Below are positions 30,901 to 37,667 of a stretch of 41,031 nucleotides of DNA, in pieces. How positions within the stretch are numbered: the stretch's first letter is position 1; every line of letters begins with the position of its first letter. The position numbers were made by a program, and so were the translations under genes. The notes beneath the pieces were generated by a model that was not told where the DNA came from, made no database searches, and was given only the letters and a program-made list of their open reading frames with translations. This stretch comes from Pseudomonadota bacterium (GTDB taxonomy: Bacteria > Pseudomonadota > Gammaproteobacteria > JAKAQQ01). Where the stretch lies: positions 1-41,031 of the forward strand of contig JAKCBQ010000001.1 in assembly GCA_021839245.1 (NCBI GenBank). The letters are read 5' to 3'.

Positions 30901-32154
30901 ATGGCGCTCAAACGTTTTGTCAGCCGTGTGACGCGCGAAACGATGGCGCTCGTCCTTGCCGGAGGACGCGGTCACAGGCTCGGGGGATTGACCACGCACC
31001 GCGCCAAGCCCGCCGTTCCCTTTGCGGGCAAATACCGTCTCATCGATTTTACGCTTTCGAACTGCCTGAATTCTGGCGTGCGTCGCATCGGTGTGCTGAC
31101 CCAGTACAAAGCGCAGTCTCTTCTCGAGCACCTGGCCCAGGGCTGGGGGTTCCTGCGCGGAGAGACAGGCGAATTCCTCTACATCATGCCGGCGCAACAG
31201 AGGCTCGGGGAGTCGTGGTATCGGGGTACGGCCGACGCCGTCTTTCAGAATCTCGAAATCGTGGCGGCGCAGGCGCCCCGCTACGTCCTTGTGCTCGGTG
31301 GCGATCACGTCTACAAGATGGATTACGGTGAGCTCATCGCCGCCCATGTGGAATCCGGAGCCCGGGCGACGGTGATGGTGACCCCCGTCCCACGGGAGAG
31401 GGCCTGCGACTTTGGCATCGTTGGCCGCGGCGAGAAGGGTCGTGTGACACATTTCCTCGAAAAACCGGATCCCGCCAAACTCGAGCGCGTGATCGGCATG
31501 CACGCGCCTCTCGCCTCAATGGGGGTGTATCTCTTCAATTTCGAGACTCTCGCGGAGGCTCTGAGTGCCGATCACGAGGATCCGGATTCGGAGCACGATT
31601 TTGGGCATAACGTTCTCCCATGGCTCGTTCAAAGAGGCGGGCTCCACGCGTACCCCTACGTGGACGAGAACGGGCACGGCCGTTACTGGCGGGATATCGG
31701 CAATCTCGAGGCGTACTGGTCGGCCAACATGGAAATGATCCGGGTCGTTCCCGAGCTCAATCTCTACGACGAGGACTGGCCCATCTGGACGCGGGAACCC
31801 CGAAGCCCGCCGGCGAAGTTCGTGTTCGACGAGCCCACCCGTAAGGTCTCGGTGGTGAACTCGATGGTGACCACGGGTTGCATCGTCTCCGGGGCCACGA
31901 TCCGGGATTCCATCCTGTCGCAGGGCGTTTTCGTCGACGAACACAGCCTCCTCGAGGAGTGTCTGCTCTTCCCGCGTGTCCGGATCGGTCCCCACGTGCA
32001 CCTTCGCCGCTGCGTCGTCGAGGCCGGCACAAACATCCCCGCCCACAGCAGCGTGCGGCCGGATCTTCCCCTCGAGGGGTGCGAGAGGACGGCCAACGGT
32101 GTGACCTACCTTCGACCCGAGACGTTTGGGCAGCGAACACGCTTCGTTCTTTGA
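30901..32154 (+). CDS. glgC: Glucose-1-phosphate adenylyltransferase (ADP-glucose pyrophosphorylase)
   Basis: A 417-residue committing enzyme of glycogen synthesis, making ADP-glucose from glucose-1-phosphate and ATP. The nucleotidyltransferase domain has MALVLAGGRGHRLGGLTTHRAKPAV and FAGKYRLIDFTLSNCLNSG, then YRGTADAVFQNL, LVLGGDHVYKMDY (catalytic Asp), DFGIVG and FLEKP (Lys, glucose-1-phosphate binding). YWRDIGNLEAYW closes it, and a left-handed beta-helix follows (VSGATIRDSILSQGVFVDEHSLLEECLL). ATG 30901 is preceded by GAGGGA. The arginine-rich N-terminus that carries the fructose-1,6-bisphosphate effector site in E. coli is partly kept (RGHRL, HRAKP). Confidence 0.96.
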   Translation: MALKRFVSRVTRETMALVLAGGRGHRLGGLTTHRAKPAVPFAGKYRLIDFTLSNCLNSGVRRIGVLTQYKAQSLLEHLAQGWGFLRGETGEFLYIMPAQQRLGESWYRGTADAVFQNLEIVAAQAPRYVLVLGGDHVYKMDYGELIAAHVESGARATVMVTPVPRERACDFGIVGRGEKGRVTHFLEKPDPAKLERVIGMHAPLASMGVYLFNFETLAEALSADHEDPDSEHDFGHNVLPWLVQRGGLHAYPYVDENGHGRYWRDIGNLEAYWSANMEMIRVVPELNLYDEDWPIWTREPRSPPAKFVFDEPTRKVSVVNSMVTTGCIVSGATIRDSILSQGVFVDEHSLLEECLLFPRVRIGPHVHLRRCVVEAGTNIPAHSSVRPDLPLEGCERTANGVTYLRPETFGQRTRFVL

Positions 32155-32161
32155 GGGTCTA

Positions 32162-32190
32162 GGGTGCGAGGGGGGTATTCCCCCCCACCC
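32162..32190 (+). terminator. Strong G-rich hairpin after glgC
   Basis: GGGTG/CACCC (32162-32166, 32186-32190) flank a GGGGGG-TATT-CCCCCC stem (32170-32185), with CGA bulged on the left. It sits 7 bp after the glgC stop. No T-tract follows, so it may pause transcription or protect the 3' end rather than act as a classic terminator. Confidence 0.5.
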
Positions 32191-32252
32191 AGCGAGTGCC
32201 GGGTCGCCGCCCGGGCCTGAGCGGAGCGGGGAGAGCTTCTCTTTTGGGGGAT

Positions 32253-32261
32253 TGCTATACT
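32253..32261 (+). promoter_or_regulatory. Extended -10 promoter of the outer-membrane protein gene
   Basis: TGC directly precedes TATACT, an extended -10 element, 61 bp upstream of the ATG. This explains the lack of a -35 near consensus. Confidence 0.5.
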
Positions 32262-32322
32262 CGATGAAACGAACCTCCGGACGTCGTCAACGTCTCGGTT
32301 TGATCCAAAAGGGGGGCTATTC

Positions 32323-33006
32323 ATGATCAGCGGTGCTTCGTCGCGGCGCGGACTTGCGCTTCTTGCGGGTATTCTTCTCGTGTTTTTCGCGGCGCCTGCC
32401 TCACGGGCCTCCATCCTCGGGGTGTCCGCCCAGGTGGGGACGCCCGGCGTGGGCGCCACGGTCTGGTTCCCGGTGGCGGGTTCGTTCGCCGACATCCGTC
32501 TCGGATTCAACACGCTCAGTCTCAATCACACGATCAACAGCGGAGGGAACCCCTACGCGCTGCACGTTCAGCTCCGCAGTGTTCCCCTCCTCGTCGATTG
32601 GTACCCACTTGGCTTCGGCTTTCACCTCACGGGCGGGGTGGTCTACAACGGCAACCGTGCCGACTACACGGCCGAGCCGCAAAACGGGGAGTACGTGATC
32701 GACGGGACCTCATACCCTGCCGCCACGTTGGGCACGGTCAGTGGGACGGTCACATATCCGCATCTGGCCCCTTATCTCGGATTTGGCTTCGGAGACCCAT
32801 TTTCAGGAGTACTTCCCGTATTTTTCTCCGCGGATTTTGGCGCTTTCTATCAAAAAAATCCTGATGTTACGCTCGTTTCATCGCAACAATCTGCCAACCA
32901 GGCTTACGCCAGCCAGTTCGCGGCCCAGGCGGGGAGAATTCGCTCCGACCTGGGGAAGTACCGCTGGTATCCCGTCGTCAGCTTCGGTATCGGCATCGGA
33001 TTTTGA
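32323..33006 (+). CDS. Predicted outer-membrane beta-barrel protein of unknown function
   Basis: A 227-residue secreted protein. ATG 32323 has a GGGGGG-containing run at good distance. The signal peptide is clear (RRGLALLAGILLVFFAAPASRAS). The mature part has alternating amphipathic strands: VSAQVGTPGVGATVWFPV, FADIRLGFNTLSLNH, ALHVQLRSVPLLVDWYPL, FHLTGGVVYNGNRADY, LAPYLGFGFGDP and FFSADFGAFYQ, with a final strand ending in Phe (VVSFGIGIGF), the hallmark of BAM-assembled barrels. It resembles small opacity/OmpW-like barrels; I do not recognise the family. Bases about 32805-32895 are AT-rich compared with the rest. Confidence 0.65.
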   Translation: MISGASSRRGLALLAGILLVFFAAPASRASILGVSAQVGTPGVGATVWFPVAGSFADIRLGFNTLSLNHTINSGGNPYALHVQLRSVPLLVDWYPLGFGFHLTGGVVYNGNRADYTAEPQNGEYVIDGTSYPAATLGTVSGTVTYPHLAPYLGFGFGDPFSGVLPVFFSADFGAFYQKNPDVTLVSSQQSANQAYASQFAAQAGRIRSDLGKYRWYPVVSFGIGIGF

Positions 33007-33113
33007 CCCCGAGTACGCAAGGACGTCGCACAACGACCCTATTGCGGATGATCATCAGGATGCGCCACTGAAAGAACGCGCCCGCAAGGGATGGGCACGG
33101 CGGGTGCCGCCGT

Positions 33114-34397
33114 TCAATTGGGCGCCGCCTGGGGGAAACGTGCCCTCCGACCGAGATCGTCCTCAATGGCGAGGAAGCGGTTGTACTTTGCCGTGCGCTC
33201 TCCCCGCGCCGGGGCGCCCGTTTTGACAAGCCCGGCTTCCGTGGCGACACTGAGATCGGCGAGGAACGCATCCTCGGTTTCGCCGGAGCGGTGCGAAATC
33301 ATGAAGTCCCAACGGGCCGCCCGCGCCTTGCCGATGGCTTGCAGGGTTTCGGTCACGGTGCCGATCTGATTGAGCTTGATGAGGACGGCATTGGCGGCCT
33401 TCTCATGGATGCCGCGGTCAATGAGGGTGGGGTTGGTGCAGAAGATGTCGTCGCCGACGAGGCGCAGACGGTCCCCGAGTCGTTCCCGCAGCACACGCCA
33501 GCCGGCCCAGTCGTCTTCGTCGAGTGCATCTTCGATGGATATGAGAGGGTAATCTCGGGCCAACCGCTCGAAATAATCAATCATGGCTTCGGACGTGAGG
33601 ATGCGTTTTTCGGTCCTCAGACGGTAGCCTTGACCCTTTTCAAAAAAACCGCTCGCCGCGGGATCGAGTGCGAGAGCGACGTCGTCGCCGGGTCGTAGGC
33701 CCACACGCTGGATGGCTTCGAGAATGCGGTCGAGAGGGGCGCGGTTCGAGTCGACCGGTGGGGCGAATCCGCCCTCGTCGCCGAGCGTGGTCGGCTGGCC
33801 CGATTTCTTGAGATCGGTGCGCAGGGCGTGGTAGACCTCGACGCCCATCCGCAGAGCTTCGTGAAAACTCGAGGCTCCCTGGGGGACGATCATGTATTCT
33901 TGGAAATCCGTCCCCTGCCATTGAATGTGCGCACCACCATTCCAGACGTTCATGTACGGGACGGGAAGAAGAGTGGGATCGGGCTGTTCGAGAGAGCGGT
34001 AGAGGGGGAGTGAGCGTTCCCGGGCAAAAAGCCGCGCGCAAACGAGCGAAACGGCCAGGATGGCGTTGGCGCCGAGGCGTTTTTTCTCGGGGGTTCCGTC
34101 GAGCCGGCAAAGGAGGCGGTCGATCTCCTCTTGGCTCTCCCAACTCCGCCCGACGAGCGGCGGGGCCAACGTCTCGCGGACGTGCCGGCAGGCCTCGAGG
34201 ACACCGAGCCCGCCGTAGCGCCTGGGATCACCGTCACGGAGTTCGTGAGCCTCTTTCGCGCCCGTCGAGGCGCCTGAGGGAACGCAGGCGGTGAGAGGTT
34301 CGTCCTTCCCTTGACTCCAGGCGACGGCTTCGATCGTCGGATTCCCCCGGGAGTCGAGGATCTCGCGGGCGTTGATCTCGCGAATGATGAGAGGCAT
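33114..34397 (-). CDS. eno: Enolase (phosphopyruvate hydratase), divergent subtype
   Basis: A 427-residue enzyme interconverting 2-phosphoglycerate and PEP. ATG 34397 has AGGAG 6 bp upstream and gives MPLIIREINAREILDSRGNPTIEA. Catalytic and metal residues are all present: H157, E208 (GDEGGFAPP), D245, E289 (SIEDALDEDDW), D316 (VGDDIFCTN), K341 (VLIKLNQIGT) and H369-R370-S371 (ISHRSGETED). The loop after the catalytic His is unusual: NGGAHIQWQGTDFQEYM where most enolases read NGGxHADNNVDIQEFM, one residue longer. The KTGAPARGERTAKYN segment also differs from the usual KTGSLSRSER. Probably functional; it may be a second enolase. It is convergent with the outer-membrane gene and has its own promoter region. 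Confidence 0.92.
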   Translation of the reverse strand: MPLIIREINAREILDSRGNPTIEAVAWSQGKDEPLTACVPSGASTGAKEAHELRDGDPRRYGGLGVLEACRHVRETLAPPLVGRSWESQEEIDRLLCRLDGTPEKKRLGANAILAVSLVCARLFARERSLPLYRSLEQPDPTLLPVPYMNVWNGGAHIQWQGTDFQEYMIVPQGASSFHEALRMGVEVYHALRTDLKKSGQPTTLGDEGGFAPPVDSNRAPLDRILEAIQRVGLRPGDDVALALDPAASGFFEKGQGYRLRTEKRILTSEAMIDYFERLARDYPLISIEDALDEDDWAGWRVLRERLGDRLRLVGDDIFCTNPTLIDRGIHEKAANAVLIKLNQIGTVTETLQAIGKARAARWDFMISHRSGETEDAFLADLSVATEAGLVKTGAPARGERTAKYNRFLAIEDDLGRRARFPQAAPN

Positions 34398-34527
34398 GAC
34401 GTGCTCCTGGAGTGCGTGTGGCGGCGAAAAGTCTGCGGTTCTTAAAAAAGCCCTGCCGTTCGACAACGGGATCCGGCGTTTGAAACCTTCTGCGGCGTCG
34501 ACTTCTTTGGGGCTTTGCGGTCTGTGT

Positions 34528-34533
34528 ATTCTA
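34528..34533 (-). promoter_or_regulatory. Possible -10 box (TAGAAT) for enolase
   Basis: TAGAAT on the minus strand, about 130 bp before the enolase start. The -35 position falls inside the 14-bp palindrome at 34544-34557 and does not resemble TTGACA, which fits a promoter that needs an activator. Confidence 0.35.
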
Positions 34534-34543
34534 TTTTACGAGA

Positions 34544-34557
34544 CAGGGAGCTCCCTG
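34544..34557. promoter_or_regulatory. 14-bp perfect palindrome, candidate operator
   Basis: CAGGGAGCTCCCTG is fully self-complementary and covers the expected -35 region of the enolase promoter. It is a candidate regulator site; the regulator is unknown. Confidence 0.4.
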
Positions 34558-34752
34558 ATGGATGCCATGATCGAGCTCACCATCGCGTCGGCAGGACGAG
34601 GGGCATGCCGACGCTCCATCACTCAGGGCTTCGTCGTGACTGTAGGATAGGGAGGGGAGAGCGCGGAAAACTCGATACGAAGGCGAGCCATTTGAGCGTT
34701 CGACACACAGGGTGGCATTGAGGAAGAGGCCTGTAGGATTTCATCCTTATTA

Positions 34753-34783
34753 TTGAAAACATCATCAACATATTGATATATCA
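34753..34783 (+). promoter_or_regulatory. AT-rich promoter-like region of dusA with small dyads
   Basis: TTGAAA (34753-34758) with GATATA or TATATC at 34775-34782 (spacing 16-18 bp), inside a low-GC patch. TGATATATCA (34774-34783) is a 10-bp palindrome, and ATCAA/TTGAT flank CATA. If this is the promoter, transcription starts after ATG 34783 and dusA must use a later start. Confidence 0.4.
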
Positions 34784-35907
34784 TGTCTTTACAGGATGCA
34801 GCAAACCCTCATGGCGCCCGTGATCCTCGGCCGTCCTCGGTGGTGTCTCGTTTGACTCCACCAGGCAGCCCTCGCTTCTGTGTCGCTCCCATGATGGGCG
34901 TGACCCATCATGCCTTTCGCCATTTTCTCCGGCTGATGAGTCGTCGTGCCTGGCTGGTCACGGAAATGATCGTCGCGCGCGCCGTGCTCGAACGTGGAGC
35001 GGACGAATACGTCTGCCGCGACCGCGGGCAGTCGCCGATTCTTCTCCAACTCGGGACCGGAGAGCCGTCCGAGGGTGCACGAGCGGCTGAGCTTGCCTGC
35101 CGCCTGACTCCTTACGACGGGATCAACATCAATGCGGGGTGCCCGAGCTCCCGAGTTCAGGGAGGGCACTTTGGCGCCTGTCTCATGCATGAGCCGGGGC
35201 GCGTCGCGGCCATCGTCCGCGCTGTCGCCGATGCCGTCGGGTGTCCGGTGAGCGTGAAATGCCGGTTGGGCCTCGACGACAGTCCTGGCGAGGAGGATCT
35301 CGATCGTTTTGTCGAGACCCTCGTCGAGGCGGGTTGTGCAACCCTTTTCGTCCATGCGCGCAACGCCTGGTTGCAAGGACTTGACCCCCGCCGCAACCGG
35401 AGCCTCCCCCCGCTGCGCTGGGAACGGGTTTTCCGCCTGAAGGAGAGATTTCCGAATCTGACCGTCGTACTGAATGGTGGGATTCCCGATCTCGAATCGG
35501 GACAAACTCTTCTTGAGCATGTTGACGGTGTCATGCTGGGGCGGGCGGTCGATTCGCGGCCCGAAATTCTGGTGGATGTCGATCGCCTTTTTTATGGAGA
35601 TTCCGCCAGCGAACGGAGCTCGGGACGAGATCTTCTCGATCGTTACGCGGATTACGTCGTCGCCCAAAGCGAGGAGAGGGTGCCGGCGAGTCTTCTTTAC
35701 GCGCCCCTCCTTCGCCTGGGATACGGACGTCGGGGCGCGCGACGCTGGCGACAAACGGTCGTCGGCGAGGTTTCGCGGCTCGGCAAGCACCCCGGAGAGG
35801 AGCTTGTCCGTGCGAGCCTTGAACGCTTGAGGGCACTTTGGGCGGCTCTTGCCTCTCAGGAGTCCGGGGATGACCGGGAGCCGGCGGAGGGCATGCGGGC
35901 CTGCTGA
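34783..35907 (+). CDS. dusA: tRNA-dihydrouridine synthase A
   Basis: A flavoenzyme reducing uridine to dihydrouridine at the D-loop of tRNAs. FCVAPMMGVTHHAFRHF (usual 'MMDWTDRH'), LVTEMIVARAV, ILLQLGTGEP, the catalytic cysteine in INAGCPSSRVQGGHFGACLM, VSVKCRLGLDD, FVHARNAWLQGLDPRRNRSLPPLRW and VLNGGI are all DusA-type. The 374-residue form starts at ATG 34783, which adds about 30 residues before the usual beginning; GTG 34840 or 34843 would give the normal N-terminus and agree with the promoter placement, but neither has a Shine-Dalgarno. Its 3' end overlaps the convergent PEPCK gene by 52 bp. Confidence 0.9.
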   Translation: MSLQDAANPHGARDPRPSSVVSRLTPPGSPRFCVAPMMGVTHHAFRHFLRLMSRRAWLVTEMIVARAVLERGADEYVCRDRGQSPILLQLGTGEPSEGARAAELACRLTPYDGININAGCPSSRVQGGHFGACLMHEPGRVAAIVRAVADAVGCPVSVKCRLGLDDSPGEEDLDRFVETLVEAGCATLFVHARNAWLQGLDPRRNRSLPPLRWERVFRLKERFPNLTVVLNGGIPDLESGQTLLEHVDGVMLGRAVDSRPEILVDVDRLFYGDSASERSSGRDLLDRYADYVVAQSEERVPASLLYAPLLRLGYGRRGARRWRQTVVGEVSRLGKHPGEELVRASLERLRALWAALASQESGDDREPAEGMRAC

Positions 35908-37667
35908 CGAAGAGTGTCGGACAGGCGGGCGCAAAGATCCTGGAGTTCTACGGGAACGCGCGGTCGGTAGCGGTTGAGGTACGTCGCGAGATCCTCGATT
36001 TCCTCGGCCCAGAGCCCGGGATCGACGCACAGGAGCTCGCGCACGGCTTCCTCGCTCACGCTGAGCCCCTTGAGATCAAGATCTTCGGGCCGGGGAAGCT
36101 TCCCGATGGGTGTCTCGACGGCGGTCCGCTGGTTGTGGCAACGGTCGAGAATCCAGCGAAGGACACGAAGATTTTCACCGAAACCCGGCCAGAGGTACTC
36201 CCCCTGCGGGTTCTGACGGAACCAATTGACATGAAAGATCCGGGGGGGATGGGCGAGCGCACGGCCGATTTTGAGCCAGTGTGCCCAGTAATCCCCGAAA
36301 TGGTAACCGCAGAAGGGCAGCATGGCCATCGGATCGCGACGCACCACGCCCACGGCACCTGTCGCCGCCGCGGTGGTTTCCGATGACACGGAGGCGCCCA
36401 CAAAGACGCCGTGGACCCAATCGTGCGCCTCATAGACGAGAGGAGCCAGGCGCGCGCGCCGTCCGCCGAAGAGAATGGCGGTGAGCGGGACGCCCTGAGG
36501 GTCGTCGCTGTGCGGAGACCAGGCGGGATTGTTGCGGGCGGGCACCGTAAAACGTGAGTTGGGATGGGCGGCCGGACCGTTTTGGGGATCGTACGGACGG
36601 CCTTGCCAGTCGACGGCCGGCCGACCGCCCTCGAGGCCTTCCCACCACGGCTCGCCCTCGGCCGTAAGAGCAACGTTGGTAAAAATGGTCTCTCGAGCGA
36701 TGGTGCGGAAGGCGTTGGGATTCGTTTTGGCCGAGGTTCCGGGAACGACACCGAAATAACCCGCTTCGGGATTGATGGCCCACAACCGCCCGTCCGCTCC
36801 GGGGTGGATCCAGGCGATGTCGTCGCCCAACGTGCGGACGCTCCATCCCTCGTAGCCCACCGGCGGTTGAAGCATGGCCAGATTGGTCTTGCCGCAGGCG
36901 GAGGGAAACGCCGCCGCGACGTAATCGACCCGCCCCTCGGGCGAGCGGATTTCGACGAGCAGCATGTGCTCGGCCAGCCATCCCTCTTCACGCGCCTGCC
37001 AGCTTGCGATGCGGAGAGCGTGGCATTTCTTGCCGAGAAGAGCGTTGCCCCCGTAGCCGGAGCCGATGCTGCGGATCCTGTTTTCACGCGGAAAATGCAT
37101 GATGAAGCGCCGCTCGGGGTCAAGGCCGCCCAAGGCGTGCTCGCCCCGGACGTACGGGGCTCCCGCCAGAATGGCGTCCCGGGCCGCACGGCCCATCCGG
37201 GTCATGACCCGCATGTTGGCCACCACGTAACGGCTGTCGGTGAGTTCAATGCCGAAACGGGTGGCGGGCGAGCTCAGCGGGCCCATCGCGTAAGGAACGA
37301 CATAGAGGGTGCGTCCGCGCATCGTGCCACGGAAGAGACCGTCGAGTTTGCTGTGCGCTTCTTTCGGATCCATCCAGTTGTTGTTGGGACCGGCGTCGTC
37401 GCGGCTTGAGGTGCAGATGTACGTGAGGTGTTCGACCCGGGCCACATCGTTCGGATGCGAGCGGTGAAGATACGACTCCGGGCGGTCCGGAGGGAGAGGG
37501 AGAAGCTCACCATCCCGAAGCATCGCGTCCCGGAGTTCCCGCCATTCCTCGGGACTCCCGTCGCACCAGCGGACGTCTGTGGCCTCGGTGAGGCGGGCGA
37601 CGGAATCGATCCAATCTTCGAGATCACGCCGGTGTGCGTCCGGGCTGGGAGAAGAAAATGCTTTCAC
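35856..37667 (-). CDS. pckG: Phosphoenolpyruvate carboxykinase (GTP)
   Basis: A 603-residue GTP-dependent PEPCK that turns oxaloacetate into PEP, the entry to gluconeogenesis. The substrate-binding segment HLTYICTSSRDDAGPNNNWMDP, the YVVANMRVMTRMG region, and the kinase P-loop FPSACGKTNLAM (254-265, with the reactive Cys258) are diagnostic of the GTP type. GDDIAWIH (281-288), FAVVPGTS-like FGVVPGTSAKTN, and the FRQNPQGEYLWPGFGENLRVL C-terminal region agree. GTG 37667 has GAGG 6 bp upstream and overlaps the symporter stop (GTGA). A TATAAT lies 78 bp upstream within the symporter gene. With a symporter upstream and enolase nearby, growth on C2-C4 acids is a reasonable guess. Confidence 0.96.
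   Translation of the reverse strand: MKAFSSPSPDAHRRDLEDWIDSVARLTEATDVRWCDGSPEEWRELRDAMLRDGELLPLPPDRPESYLHRSHPNDVARVEHLTYICTSSRDDAGPNNNWMDPKEAHSKLDGLFRGTMRGRTLYVVPYAMGPLSSPATRFGIELTDSRYVVANMRVMTRMGRAARDAILAGAPYVRGEHALGGLDPERRFIMHFPRENRIRSIGSGYGGNALLGKKCHALRIASWQAREEGWLAEHMLLVEIRSPEGRVDYVAAAFPSACGKTNLAMLQPPVGYEGWSVRTLGDDIAWIHPGADGRLWAINPEAGYFGVVPGTSAKTNPNAFRTIARETIFTNVALTAEGEPWWEGLEGGRPAVDWQGRPYDPQNGPAAHPNSRFTVPARNNPAWSPHSDDPQGVPLTAILFGGRRARLAPLVYEAHDWVHGVFVGASVSSETTAAATGAVGVVRRDPMAMLPFCGYHFGDYWAHWLKIGRALAHPPRIFHVNWFRQNPQGEYLWPGFGENLRVLRWILDRCHNQRTAVETPIGKLPRPEDLDLKGLSVSEEAVRELLCVDPGLWAEEIEDLATYLNRYRPRVPVELQDLCARLSDTLRQQARMPSAGSRSSPDS

Larger units (their letters stand above)
34398..34782. other. 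Divergent intergenic region between enolase and dusA
   Basis: 385 bp. It contains a leftward -10-like TAGAAT (34528-34533), a 14-bp perfect palindrome (34544-34557), and an AT-rich patch (34738-34785) with possible dusA promoter parts. A short rightward open frame at 34372-34650 has no coding features. Nothing else is recognised. Confidence 0.5.

Noticed and set aside
33094..33108. GGCAC/GTGCC hairpin between the outer-membrane gene and enolase
   Set aside because: A five-base stem with no T-run; expected by chance in GC-rich DNA.
34372..34650. Small plus-strand open frame overlapping the enolase start
   Set aside because: It overlaps the enolase coding start, lacks a Shine-Dalgarno, and its translation has no coding features.
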